Source: DATKCT01 sp035513055
GTDB lineage: Bacteria; Verrucomicrobiota; Verrucomicrobiia; Verrucomicrobiales; DEV007
Assembly (NCBI GenBank): GCA_035513055.1
Contig: DATKCT010000036.1
Span: 1-64,000, forward strand
Direction: 5' to 3'
Length of the DNA stretch: 64,000 nucleotides
The notes under the pieces were generated by a model, which had not been told where the DNA came from, did no database searches, and was given only the letters and a program-made list of their open reading frames with translations. The translations under genes and the position numbers were made by a program. Numbering within the stretch: position 1 is the stretch's first letter; every line of letters starts with the position of its first letter. Below are positions 8,836 through 16,722 of the stretch, piece after piece.

Positions 8836-9240
8836 GTGCACACCGAGCCACCACTCCACCCATCGCAAATTTCAGGTCTGACACCGTCTTCCTCCGGCCT
8901 CCGCACCTGGGTGACAATTGATCCGCGCAGCTCCAGGACTCTCGACCTCGACTGGCGCGCGGTGATCCGGGAACTCGAGGGCCTTACCCAAGGGCCGGAT
9001 GCCGCTGAAATTCCTCGCATTTACACAAATCGCAGCGCCATCGCGGGAACTTTTGCCAACGGCGCCGTAATGATCGTCGGAAAGCGCGAGACGGAGCAAC
9101 TAAGCGAAGACCGCGTCCCCGTCCTCGGGCGCATCCCGGTGCTGTGCCACGTGTTCCGCAAGAGGGGAGCCCAGCGGATCCAGCATCTTCTCGCCGCGCG
9201 CATCGAGGTGAGGAATCCTGCCGGTCACGGCACGAAATGA
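8836..9240 (+). pseudogene. Orphan secretin C-terminal fragment
   Basis: 134 codons from GTG 8836. The second half, NGAVMIVGKRETEQ then RVPVLGRIPVLCHVFRKRGA and LLAARIEV, matches the end of type II secretion secretins (GspD family), where a VPxLGDIPxLGxLF motif precedes the final beta strand. The N-domains and most of the beta-barrel are absent, so it cannot form a channel. It starts 18 bases after, and in the same frame as, the stop of the preceding gene. Either a secretin remnant left by recombination or a lineage-specific short protein that borrowed the motif; the first is more likely given the surrounding decay. Confidence 0.5.
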
Positions 9241-9389
9241 ACGCGGCCTTCGGCCGGCCCTTGTCTGTGATCGCCGCCAACCACTTTTTGACGACAGGTC
9301 TTCGAACTGACCCCTTTCCATTCCTCAAGATAACGGGCGAGATCCCGCAGAAGGATACTCGGGGGGGAGGCGTAAGGATGGCGCGGCCT

Positions 9390-9794
9390 TCAACAACGAA
9401 GGAGCGCCGTGAAGCCCGCCTGCTCGAAATGTTGATCACCTGTCAGTGCTTCTTGGATCCCCTGGTCGGTCATCACCACGAACGAGACGCAGCCGGTCAG
9501 CGACCAATCCTTGTCTGGACGGTCCTCGTAGAATTGCAGGCCGCGCCGGAACAGATCGGCGCCGGCCCGGACGATCTTCACCTTGGAGTCATGCTCCAAC
9601 TCACGGATGAACCGCGGAACGAGACGCCGGCTGGCGGACTCCGCCAGCGCATCCGCGAACTCCGCCAGGATCCACTCAGTCGTAAGCAGGTCGTCGCGCA
9701 ATTGTCGAGCGGCCGCGACGACACGGGCGTGGTGCTCGTCCGCTCGGTTGAGTAGGGCAACGAAGTAAAATGCATCCCCGAACACCGACTTCAT
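9390..9794 (-). CDS. PIN-domain protein (VapC-like toxin), acidic residue substituted
   Basis: A 134-residue PIN protein from ATG 9794, MKSVFGDAFYFVALLN. The first Asp (FGDAFYF) and the Glu in EWILAEFADAL are present, and the C-terminal TGDQHFEQAGF fits the family. The third conserved acidic residue is lost: the usual SLTDC is SLTGC (codon GGC for GAC), so ribonuclease activity is doubtful. No antitoxin lies upstream. Instead the frame runs back without a stop into the tail of a transposase remnant, and the ORF could be read from 9830. The gene is probably an inactive or neutralised leftover of a VapBC pair. Confidence 0.75.
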   Translation of the reverse strand: MKSVFGDAFYFVALLNRADEHHARVVAAARQLRDDLLTTEWILAEFADALAESASRRLVPRFIRELEHDSKVKIVRAGADLFRRGLQFYEDRPDKDWSLTGCVSFVVMTDQGIQEALTGDQHFEQAGFTALLRC

Positions 9795-10087
9795 TGTTCT
9801 CCCCTCCTTCGGCAGTTCCCGGTCCGGCAACGGATCAAAACGCCGGATCTGCTGGCTTGCATTGGCCGCTGACTTCAGGTTCAGGCGCTCAGCGATCCAC
9901 TCTCAGAGAGGCGCCCAGGCAAAGACCTGCCAGCCGGCGCGCCCGAAAGCCTCGGCGAAGGTGTCGAGGAGAAGTTCGCGATCGCCGTGCTCAAACACAA
10001 TGGGCTCGCGCCGGTCGCCCAGGGCAATGACATGGTAGAGGGCGTTCTCGTCTCGGTCTCGTATTCGACGCGGGGAGTGCGGGGCAT
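9795..10087 (-). pseudogene. REP-associated tyrosine transposase (RAYT) remnant
   Basis: The ATG at 10087 starts MPRTPRVEYE, the usual opening of RAYT/TnpA_REP proteins. A frameshift near 10060 moves to the frame reading ENALYHVIALGDRREPIV and LLLDTFAEAFGRAGWQVFAW, the first beta-alpha part of the Y1 fold. It ends at TGA 9903-9905, before the HUH motif. Directly after that stop and in the same frame follows WIAERLNLKSAANASQQIRR, the C-terminal DNA-binding tail of these transposases, running on into the PIN gene. The middle, with the HUH and catalytic Tyr, has been deleted. Confidence 0.7.
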
Positions 10088-10144
10088 CGGAGAGGATGAT
10101 GCGCGAACCGCCTTGTGTCAAGAAATGTTGCATGACCCCTCGTT

Positions 10145-11026
10145 TCACTTCAGCGTTGCAAGGGCGAGTGTGCTTTGCTGCTCGACGATCTGGGTGAGAA
10201 CGGTCCAGTAAACCGGCTGATCGAGGGTGTCGCGCACAGTCGCCACCGGCAGGAAGCGGCGCATCTCGCGCAAGAAGTCGTCGCGACACGCAGGGTTCGT
10301 TTTGAGTTCCGCCACCCGCTCCTCGAGCAATCGGGCGAACGCCGTATTGTCGCGCTGATGATCCTGCACTTTGCGGGGGATCAGCATCGCTGGCAGGTCT
10401 ACCCCTCGTTGGGTGAGCCACAGGATATCCCACAGGTCGCGGTTCTTCAGCCGGTTCTCACGCAATGCGAGCGCCACGATCGTGTCGGCCAGGATCTCCT
10501 CGCGGCTCTGCGCCTGCAGGATCAATCCCGAGGTGCCGAGGTCGATGCCGTAAATGTTGCGCAGCATCATCGGACGCGGGTCGTGGCTCGGGAGGGCGCA
10601 TATGTCAATGTGGATGCGCTGTGCAGGGAGTTGCTTCTTGCCGGGACGGGTTTCTACGCGGAGCTTCCAAGTGGTCACCCTGCCGCTGCTCTTCGCTGGT
10701 TCGCTCACTTTCACCGGCAGGCCGTAGCGGGTTTGCAGCGTCTCGGTCAGCACGTGTCCGAGGTCGATGAGGTCGCTTCGCTTGAAGTCGCGGCCGCCAG
10801 TGAAATCGAGATTCTCGCTGAGCCGCGGCGAACCATAGCATGCGCGCAGACAAGTGCCGCCGATGAATGTGAGTCCCTTCAGCAATCCGGCTGCGCTCAG
10901 CTCCCGCAGGATATCGTGGTGCAGCAGCTCCTTTTCCACCACCGGCCGGAGCGCGGCGAGATCGCCTCGGGTCTTCAGCGCCTCGTCCACCAGTTGATCA
11001 AATAAGCTCACGCGCTGCCTCGTCAT
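10145..11026 (-). CDS. abiEii: AbiEii-type nucleotidyltransferase toxin
   Basis: A 293-residue COG2253-type protein, the toxin of type IV AbiE systems. These are GTP-preferring nucleotidyltransferases that give bacteriostasis and phage resistance. The nucleotidyltransferase core is seen at FIGGTCLRACYGSPRLSENL near residue 55-75; in the family the motif is SEDLDF, whereas here it is SENLDF, so the first Asp of the DxD pair is Asn (AAT). Conserved Lys/Asp positions later (EILADTIVALALR, NRDLWDILWL) are kept. The antitoxin gene upstream overlaps it by 29 bases, the usual coupled arrangement. Whether Asn is tolerated cannot be judged from sequence alone. Confidence 0.85.
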   Translation of the reverse strand: MTRQRVSLFDQLVDEALKTRGDLAALRPVVEKELLHHDILRELSAAGLLKGLTFIGGTCLRACYGSPRLSENLDFTGGRDFKRSDLIDLGHVLTETLQTRYGLPVKVSEPAKSSGRVTTWKLRVETRPGKKQLPAQRIHIDICALPSHDPRPMMLRNIYGIDLGTSGLILQAQSREEILADTIVALALRENRLKNRDLWDILWLTQRGVDLPAMLIPRKVQDHQRDNTAFARLLEERVAELKTNPACRDDFLREMRRFLPVATVRDTLDQPVYWTVLTQIVEQQSTLALATLK

Positions 11027-11540
11027 CCACCAGTTCCATGCTGCGCCGCGTGGCCCTCATGTCGCGCAAGGCCTGCGGCACCGAGGCCCGCCACAAATGC
11101 CGCTCGGCATCGTAGGCCAACTCCGCAGCGATGGCCTCCGGCCGCTGCGCGGTGTGCACGAACTCGATGTGACCGAACTCGCCGCAGTCCACCACATGAC
11201 TGCGCCCCGACGTCATCAATGTGATCCAATTTATCGGCGCCTGCGAGATCACCCCGGCGTCACTCAGCGCCGTTTCCAGGCTGATGTAGTTGAACTCATC
11301 CGCCCGCAGTCGCGCCGCAGCGTGGAACAATAAATGTCCCGGGGGGTAGTCAGCCAAAGGGTAGAGGTAGATCCCCCGGCACACTCGCTTCAACACCCCC
11401 GCCTTGACCGCCCTCGACAGCAACAGCGCCAAATCCCCGCAGCCAGGCGCCGCTGCCGCAAGGTCCGCCGAGGCGAACACACAGTGGTCCCGGTCCGCCA
11501 AGCTGCGGAGAACCTGAGAAAGCTGCCGGAGCGGCTGCAC
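10998..11540 (-). CDS. abiEi: AbiEi-type antitoxin, DNA-binding autoregulator
   Basis: A 180-residue protein with a winged-helix N-terminus (LLSRAVKAGVLKRVCRGIYLYP, the AbiEi_4 signature with the RGxY turn) and a C-terminal domain of the AbiEi type. In the characterised system the antitoxin represses its own promoter by binding inverted repeats and counters the toxin without forming a stable complex. A near-perfect 31-base palindrome lies 12 bases before the start codon and is a good operator candidate. The gene overlaps the toxin gene by 29 bases. Length and order are normal for the family. Confidence 0.85.
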   Translation of the reverse strand: MQPLRQLSQVLRSLADRDHCVFASADLAAAAPGCGDLALLLSRAVKAGVLKRVCRGIYLYPLADYPPGHLLFHAAARLRADEFNYISLETALSDAGVISQAPINWITLMTSGRSHVVDCGEFGHIEFVHTAQRPEAIAAELAYDAERHLWRASVPQALRDMRATRRSMELVDDEAARELI

Positions 11541-12017
11541 CCATCGACTCTACAAGAGATTGCAAAAAATGCAATGTTTTGTCGACTGCATGTGCGCCGG
11601 CCTAATCCCGGGAAACCTTGTTTTCATCCCGAGATATCGAGGGTGACTTTGCCGGGGGCCTTCTGCCGCCCCTTCAGGGCGCCGGTCCTGACCTGCTCTC
11701 TACCCAGGGCATCGCGGCGCTCAGCCCTGGACTAGGCTCTGCGTTCCCTTCGGGGACCCCGTCACGAATTCAATTATAAATCGACACGCCCTAAAGGCGA
11801 AACCTCGAACGGAGTGTCCCTTCACCGCAACCTCACTGCTCCAGCTTCGCTTTCCACCGTTCCCGAAGCGCCGGATCCGAAAACGTCTCCGCCCACGCGC
11901 CTGCGCCATCGGGGTCGGCAGACGCAATGTTTCTGATCAACGCCTCCACGGCAGAGTCGCGGCCAGAACCTTGCTCAAGAGTCCATGTTCAGAGCGCCGG
12001 TTTCTCATAGCAAATTC
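11541..12017. other. Gene-free stretch with hairpin and one dispersed-motif copy
   Basis: No convincing gene in 477 bases. Besides the abiE palindrome, there is an inverted repeat CCAGGGC/GCCCTGG (11704-11710 and 11724-11730, 13-base loop) inside a GC-rich patch that resembles eroded transposon or repeat DNA. A copy of the dispersed motif (GGTTTCTCATAGC) lies at 11999-12011. Confidence 0.4.
11552..11582 (-). promoter_or_regulatory. Palindromic operator candidate upstream of abiE
   Basis: The perfect core ATTGCATTTTTTGCAAT (minus strand, 11559-11575) is two six-base arms around five T. It extends outward as an imperfect palindrome with ACAA/TTGT ends, 11 of 13 arm positions pairing. It sits just upstream of the antitoxin ATG, where AbiEi-type repressors are known to bind. 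No clear -35/-10 was assigned. Confidence 0.55.
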
Positions 12018-12251
12018 TTAAGTTAGACTGTCTGAACTCCCATCGAGGGCGCTGTTTGCCGCCGTCTGTTTCCACTGCCTTATGGAACGGCGGAAAAAAT
12101 CCGCCAACTCCTCAACCGCCGGCGGACATTCCATCATCCCCTCCACACCCGGATCACCAGTGCGCGGCTGGCCGCTGGTGAGCCGGCTCAAGGCGATGTC
12201 GAGTTGGAGCCTGGCTCCGGCAGCTTCGTAACCACGAGCGAAGTCATTCAC
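12018..12251 (-). CDS. Small hypothetical protein
   Basis: A 77-residue ORF starting MNDFARGYEAAGARLQLDIA, predicted mainly alpha-helical, with no recognised motif. It follows the 99-residue ORF upstream by 27 bases on the same strand, as in a two-gene operon. The pair lies just beyond the AbiE locus and could be another small accessory module. Frame preference is consistent, but without homologs it stays tentative. Confidence 0.35.
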   Translation of the reverse strand: MNDFARGYEAAGARLQLDIALSRLTSGQPRTGDPGVEGMMECPPAVEELADFFRRSIRQWKQTAANSALDGSSDSLT

Positions 12252-12278
12252 TCGTATTCCAGCCTGCGCCAGAGCCGT

Positions 12279-12578
12279 TCAGTGGGCGGCGGCAGCATCG
12301 GCCCGGGCTTTGGCTTGTTCGATGATCTGCAAGTTCTCCTCGATCTTCGCGGCGAACCACTCCGGAATGTCGTCCTCGGCAAGTTCGCGACGCCACTGCT
12401 GGCGGAGGCGTTCGGGACCGAACTCTCTGGCGATGTCAAGGAGCTGCAGGAAGCGGTTCTTTGGCAGCGCAGCAGAAATGAAGGCGTCGTCCGGGGCGTT
12501 CCGGTTGGACCACACGAGGCCGGGGTGCAGGTCCCAAAAAGCGCGGCGGTTGGCCGATGGCGGCGGAGTGCTGACCAT
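12279..12578 (-). CDS. Small helical hypothetical protein
   Basis: About 99 residues from ATG 12578 (the frame is open to 12644). The protein contains FWDLHPGLVWSNRNAPDDAF and a helical segment LLDIAREFGPERLRQQWRRE, then a Glu/Ala-rich tail. The pattern (R-N-A-x-D-D, then a long helix ending in ERLRxxW) is one I associate with small proteins next to nucleotidyltransferase-type toxins, which fits the AbiE neighbour, but this is memory rather than proof. It is probably coupled with the 77-residue ORF downstream. Confidence 0.45.
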   Translation of the reverse strand: MVSTPPPSANRRAFWDLHPGLVWSNRNAPDDAFISAALPKNRFLQLLDIAREFGPERLRQQWRRELAEDDIPEWFAAKIEENLQIIEQAKARADAAAAH

Positions 12579-13050
12579 ACCCCGAGCTTGCGGCATGCTT
12601 GTGATCCGGTCAAGGGTCGCGAGACCGGGGCAAGACCTGCCCATCCCTATCCCTGCGTGCCGGTCAGCAGCCTCTCACGACCGCAGGATTCCGCTTTTCA
12701 AAGCCGGGCCTTCCCGCCTGCCCAGAGGCGAGGGTTGGTGGGGGTTCAGTAGTCAGTGCCTATGCACGGATAGGGCCAAGACATTGGGCCTGAATGTTTT
12801 AATGGAAAATGCTGCACATCGGGCGGCGGATTTTTTCCAATGGGGCGGATGAACCCATCTCCTACTCCCCTTAATCCATCCCGTCGTTGTCGCTGTCGCG
12901 GCCATGGGAAGCCGGCGCCTCCCGCCTCCGCTCCCCTTCAAAACGTACCCTCCCAAGTCCCGTTGGCGCTGAAGCAGCGTCCACGATGGCTTGCCCCGCG
13001 GCTTTCCACGGTTGTCCGCAGCACGCTGGCATGGTATAGCTCTCCCCGGC
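12579..13050. other. Gene-free stretch
   Basis: 472 bases between divergent genes. Open frames here lack protein-like composition in every frame. No repeat copy, RNA gene or strong promoter was recognised. It must carry the promoters of the genes on either side. Confidence 0.4.
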
Positions 13051-14412
13051 ATGCAACCGGATCCGTTCACTGCCTTGTGGAAATCCAGAACCGCCTGGCT
13101 CGTGCTCGGCCTCGCCGCTCTGTGCTTGGCAAGCTTCTTCGCAGGCCGTCATTCCCATCCTGACCCTACCGCGAAGAAGTCCGATCTCGAACAGCAGTCC
13201 CGCCCGCCCTCGCTCACCTCCCCTCCGTCTTCTGCGTCCACGACCGCCTCCGGCGGACGCAGCTCCACCGCTCAGGCAGCTTCTCTCGCTTCTCGAAACG
13301 CCGTTAAATCCACGGTCCGTCGCGCGCTCTCCCTGCTCCGCGACGGCCTAATGAATCCACGCGATGCGGCTGCCGCCCTCGACCTCATCGGCGCCCTTTC
13401 CCTCGAACAGACCGAGGAGGCTCTCCTCATCGCCGCCCGCCTTCCAGAAGGACACAACCGCAACGTCTTGATCGCCGGCATCCTCGGACGCCTCGCCGAA
13501 TTCGATCCTCACGCCGCGCTCGACTTTCTTGAAAGTGAAGGCGGAAAATACCGTGCCAACATCGGAGCCGAGGCCATCAATGGCATTGTCGCTTCTTGGC
13601 TGGCCACCGATCCCAAGGGCGCGTGGGACTGGTTTTTCTCCGAAGCCCCTTCGGCGACGCTCCAAGGCAACCAATTCCAACCCGCCGCCGCAGCAGCCCG
13701 GTCCCTCTTCGAAAGCCTCGCCTCTTCCAACTTGGAGGCCGCGGTGGCTCAGCTCCAGCGCCTTGAAGGAAACGATCTCTATGGCCGAGCCCTCGATGGA
13801 ATCATTCAAGGCGCCCTGCGCGCCGGCGCCCATGCCAGCGCTCTCGAGGCCGCCGGGAACATCCACGACCCCAGCTCCCGCACCTTCGCCCAAGTGCGCG
13901 TTCTCGAAGATTGGGCGGCTCTGGATCCCGCCGCAGCCTCCACTTGGTACGAACGTCAACAGCCCATGGACGCCCAGGGCAACATCCGCAATGGTCTCGC
14001 CACCTCCTGGATGGCCGAGGATCCCTACACGGCGGCGGAATGGTGGTGGGATCACACACCGGATGACCAGAAAGCCGCTTCCCTCAAACGCATGGTTGGA
14101 GTCTGGGCTCTGCGTGATCCCGGCGGAGCCGGTGACTGGCTGCGCTCCTTCGACTCTGGCCCGGAACTGGATTCCGCCGTCGCCGCACTGGTGGATTCCG
14201 CCGTGCGCGGTCACCCGCAGGAAGCGCTCGAGTGGACCCGGGCCATCACCGATTCCGACCTGCGAGTCCATGTCTACGAATCCGCCGTCCGTATCTGGGC
14301 TGGGCTGAACCCTCAGGCGGCCTATGATCATCTCAGTCAGTCCCAAGAGATTCCCGTCAGCCGTCGCGACCAACTCCTGCTGAGCATCACGCCGCCGGAT
14401 TTGGCCCAATGA
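13051..14412 (+). CDS. Membrane-anchored protein of W-x3-DP-x2-A helical repeats
   Basis: About 453 residues from ATG 13051 (the frame is open to 12991). One membrane segment (residues 12-32, AWLVLGLAALCLASFFAG) is followed by a Ser/Pro-rich linker, then about 340 residues of helical repeats. Each repeat carries a short phrase such as WLATDPKGAWDW, WAALDPAAASTWY, WMAEDPYTAAEWW, WALRDPGGAGDWL or WAGLNPQAAYDH, roughly 35-40 residues apart. The architecture resembles TPR/HEAT-type superhelices and is common in verrucomicrobial exported proteins. A periplasmic scaffold or binding role is likely; no catalytic residues are evident. Confidence 0.65.
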   Translation: MQPDPFTALWKSRTAWLVLGLAALCLASFFAGRHSHPDPTAKKSDLEQQSRPPSLTSPPSSASTTASGGRSSTAQAASLASRNAVKSTVRRALSLLRDGLMNPRDAAAALDLIGALSLEQTEEALLIAARLPEGHNRNVLIAGILGRLAEFDPHAALDFLESEGGKYRANIGAEAINGIVASWLATDPKGAWDWFFSEAPSATLQGNQFQPAAAAARSLFESLASSNLEAAVAQLQRLEGNDLYGRALDGIIQGALRAGAHASALEAAGNIHDPSSRTFAQVRVLEDWAALDPAAASTWYERQQPMDAQGNIRNGLATSWMAEDPYTAAEWWWDHTPDDQKAASLKRMVGVWALRDPGGAGDWLRSFDSGPELDSAVAALVDSAVRGHPQEALEWTRAITDSDLRVHVYESAVRIWAGLNPQAAYDHLSQSQEIPVSRRDQLLLSITPPDLAQ

Positions 14413-14576
14413 GCCGTCCTCCGGCCCCCTGGCTCGCCGCCCGCGCCGCTGCTCCGCGGCTTTCGACCACGGTCACGGTTCCTTGACCGCGCCGCGCTTC
14501 CAGAGACGCCAGCCCTTTCCTTCCCACCAGAGGTTCCCGAGACAGACCCATCCGGCTCGCAGCCATCTCGATTTCC

Positions 14577-15329
14577 ATGCCGCACTCGCGCCAAAGCCTC
14601 AAGCGCTCCCACACCCCGGAAGCCATCCGCCGCCGCCTCTCCCAGCCCAACGGACAGCCTGTCCTCAAAGACTTGGTCTATGGGGCAATCGATGGCGCCG
14701 TGACGACGTTTGCCGTGGTCAGCGGAGTCGCCGGCGCCGGTCTGCCCAATAGCGTCATCATCGTCCTCGGCCTCGCCAACCTCTTCGCCGACGGCTTCAG
14801 CATGGCCGCCAGCAACTTTCTCGGCTGCCGGGCCGAGAACCAAGCCAAGGCCAAAGCCCGTCGCGACGAAAAGGAACATATCCGCGTCTACCCAGAGGGC
14901 GAGACCGAAGAGATCCGCCAAATCTTCGCCGCCAAGGGCTTTTCCGGCGACGTGCTGGACCAGATCGTGCGCACCATTACTGAGGACGAGCGGCGCTGGG
15001 TAGACACCATGGTCCAGGAGGAGTTGGGCTACTCCCTCTCGAATCCCTCCCCCATCAAGGCCGCGCTCGCCACCTTCGTCGCCTTCCTCGTCATCGGAGC
15101 CATTCCCCTCGCCAGCTTTCTCCTCAACGCCCTCAATCCAGGAACGATCCCCCACCCTTTTCTCTGGAGCGCCGTCCTCACCGGAGTCGCCTTCTTTGTC
15201 GTCGGCGCCCTCAAAGCGCGCGTCGTCGAGGAAAGATGGCCGGTCTCCGGCATCGAAACGCTAGCCGTCGGGGGGTCGGCGGCCGCCATCGCCTACGGAA
15301 TCGGCATCCTTCTCAAGAGCATGGCCTAA
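14577..15329 (+). CDS. VIT1/CCC1-family iron/manganese transporter
   Basis: A 250-residue membrane protein of the VIT1/CCC1 family, which moves Fe2+ or Mn2+ across membranes by proton antiport. The first helix pair reads VYGAIDGAVTTFAVVSGVAG, with the family's DG(A/I)VTTF signature, then LGLANLFADGFSMAASNFLG. A Glu-rich cytosolic helix pair (residues about 90-145) in the position of the metal-collecting domain is followed by three more helices (160-180, 195-215, 228-248). Length is normal. It stands alone; the next gene is convergent, and a perfect 7-base hairpin lies just after the stop. Confidence 0.85.
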   Translation: MPHSRQSLKRSHTPEAIRRRLSQPNGQPVLKDLVYGAIDGAVTTFAVVSGVAGAGLPNSVIIVLGLANLFADGFSMAASNFLGCRAENQAKAKARRDEKEHIRVYPEGETEEIRQIFAAKGFSGDVLDQIVRTITEDERRWVDTMVQEELGYSLSNPSPIKAALATFVAFLVIGAIPLASFLLNALNPGTIPHPFLWSAVLTGVAFFVVGALKARVVEERWPVSGIETLAVGGSAAAIAYGIGILLKSMA

Positions 15330-15330
15330 C

Positions 15331-15374
15331 GAGCATTTCTCATACCGCTTCGTCGCGAGGCTTCTAACCTCGCG
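15331..15374 (+). repeat. Dispersed motif copy followed by a hairpin
   Basis: GAGCATTTCTCATACC begins two bases after the VIT stop codon; GTCGCGAGG follows as in the copy near 29.0 kb. CGCGAGG (15354-15360) pairs perfectly with CCTCGCG (15368-15374) around a seven-base loop. No T-run follows, so this is not a classical terminator. Confidence 0.5.
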
Positions 15375-15427
15375 GCCGGCGCCCCTGGCGCCGCCGCATT
15401 CACAGCTCTCCTCCGGCTCGCCGGGCC

Positions 15428-16708
15428 CTACTGTTCGCCGGGGTAAATCCGCCCCTCGATCACCACTCCCACACAATGGGTAGTGTATTCGAATGGGTCT
15501 CCATCATAGAGGGCCACGTCCCCGTCTTTTCCCACCTCGAGAGAACCCACTCGCTCCTCCACACCCAACAAACGCGCCGCTCCCAGCGTCATCGCTTCCA
15601 ACGCCGCGTCGAACGGAACCCCGTAGGAAGCCGCCAAGCCCCCTTCAAAAAGCACCACCCGGGTCTTCGGCACGTAACTCTCATAACCGCTCTGAAACGC
15701 GAAAGGAATCCCCGCCTCCGCCAAGAGGGCCGCCATCCGGACCGTAAGATTCTCCGATTCGCCATGAGTGCGCTGGAGCGTTGGATGCACGACCACCGGA
15801 AAACCGGAGGCGCGAATCGCCTCGAGCAGGAGATGGGCCTCCGCACACCCGTCCAGAACCAGAGCAATCCCGAACTCCTCCGCCACCCGCAGCGCCGCGG
15901 CGATGTCCTGATGCCGCTGGACCGTCAACAAGAGCGGAACCTCCCGCCGCAGCACCGCGCCCAACGCTTCGAGCCGAAGGTCGCGCGCCCCTGGGTCTCC
16001 CTCGTCCTCGCCCTCCTCGCCCTCCTCGCCCTCCTCGCTCCCGGCTTCCGTCGCCGCGCGTTTGGTCTCGTATTCCCGGGCCCGGATCAGCTCCGCCCTC
16101 AACAGAGCCACCGCCTTCGCCCGGGTTCCCGGCGATTTTCCCGCGCCGCGTTGCAACGCTCCCTCGCCTAACGATCCACAGATCATGGCCAGCGGTTTCA
16201 AAACGCCGTCGCTAATGTTTTCGCGGTCCGATTTGATGATCATGCTCTGCCCGGACAACAATGCGCCCGGCGCGTGACCGGTATGCACCGTGGTCACGCC
16301 AAACTTTCGCACCCACGCGACCAGGGGATCACGGCCGTTGTAGGCGTCGATGGCCCGCAACTCCGGCTGCATCGGCGCCGATCCCTCCAGTTGCTCCTGA
16401 TCATGCGCTTGGTTGAGAATGCCTGACAAACCCACCGTCGCATGAGCGTCGATCAATCCGGGAATCGCCACCGCCGCCCGCAGAACCTCCGCCCCTTCCA
16501 CTTCCCCAACTTCCCCCGCTGTCCCCACCCGCACAATCTTGCCGTCCTCGATCACCACCACCCCGTCCCGCAAGACTTCACCAGCCCCGGTGTGGAGCAG
16601 GTCCCCCCGGATGACTACCCGCGCCGGTCTTTCTCCCAGCGCCGCCTCCAACCGGAACGCTCCGCCCGCTGCCACCAGCCCCGCCATGATCCACCAAAAC
16701 CGTTTCAT
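15428..16708 (-). CDS. Amidohydrolase-like protein lacking metal ligands (probable pseudoenzyme)
   Basis: A 426-residue exported protein (signal segment, residues 1-22) with the imidazolonepropionase-like amidohydrolase fold: the N-terminal beta sandwich, GLIDAHATVG near residue 85, the TIM barrel and a closing LGVEERVGSLEVGKDGDVAL. Compared with its neighbour, every visible ligand position is changed: HSH is HAT, HTHRHDD is TVQRHQD, LHHVSEA is LDGCAEA and FHTDD is FQSGY. A binuclear metal centre is therefore unlikely. An acidic EEGEEGEEGED insertion, coded by 9-base tandem repeats, sits near residue 235. The gene follows the active paralog by 14 bases, so a heteromeric or regulatory partner role is plausible. 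Confidence 0.8.
   Translation of the reverse strand: MKRFWWIMAGLVAAGGAFRLEAALGERPARVVIRGDLLHTGAGEVLRDGVVVIEDGKIVRVGTAGEVGEVEGAEVLRAAVAIPGLIDAHATVGLSGILNQAHDQEQLEGSAPMQPELRAIDAYNGRDPLVAWVRKFGVTTVHTGHAPGALLSGQSMIIKSDRENISDGVLKPLAMICGSLGEGALQRGAGKSPGTRAKAVALLRAELIRAREYETKRAATEAGSEEGEEGEEGEDEGDPGARDLRLEALGAVLRREVPLLLTVQRHQDIAAALRVAEEFGIALVLDGCAEAHLLLEAIRASGFPVVVHPTLQRTHGESENLTVRMAALLAEAGIPFAFQSGYESYVPKTRVVLFEGGLAASYGVPFDAALEAMTLGAARLLGVEERVGSLEVGKDGDVALYDGDPFEYTTHCVGVVIEGRIYPGEQ
16005..16040. repeat. 9-base tandem repeat inside the degenerate amidohydrolase gene
   Basis: Three exact copies of TCCTCGCCC followed by TCCTCGCTC encode the Glu-Glu-Gly run on the minus strand. A unit gain or loss keeps the frame, so length variation would change only the acidic loop. 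Confidence 0.8.
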
Positions 16709-16722
16709 GCCCTAACCTGCTT

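Noticed and set aside
9903..10433. 176-codon ORF on the minus strand
   Set aside because: Only its last 60 codons are protein-like (RAYT fragment); the first part is antisense to the AbiEii gene and shows no meaning.
12204..12752. 182-codon ORF on the plus strand
   Set aside because: Antisense to the small minus-strand ORFs; its composition is unlike a protein and it has no motif.
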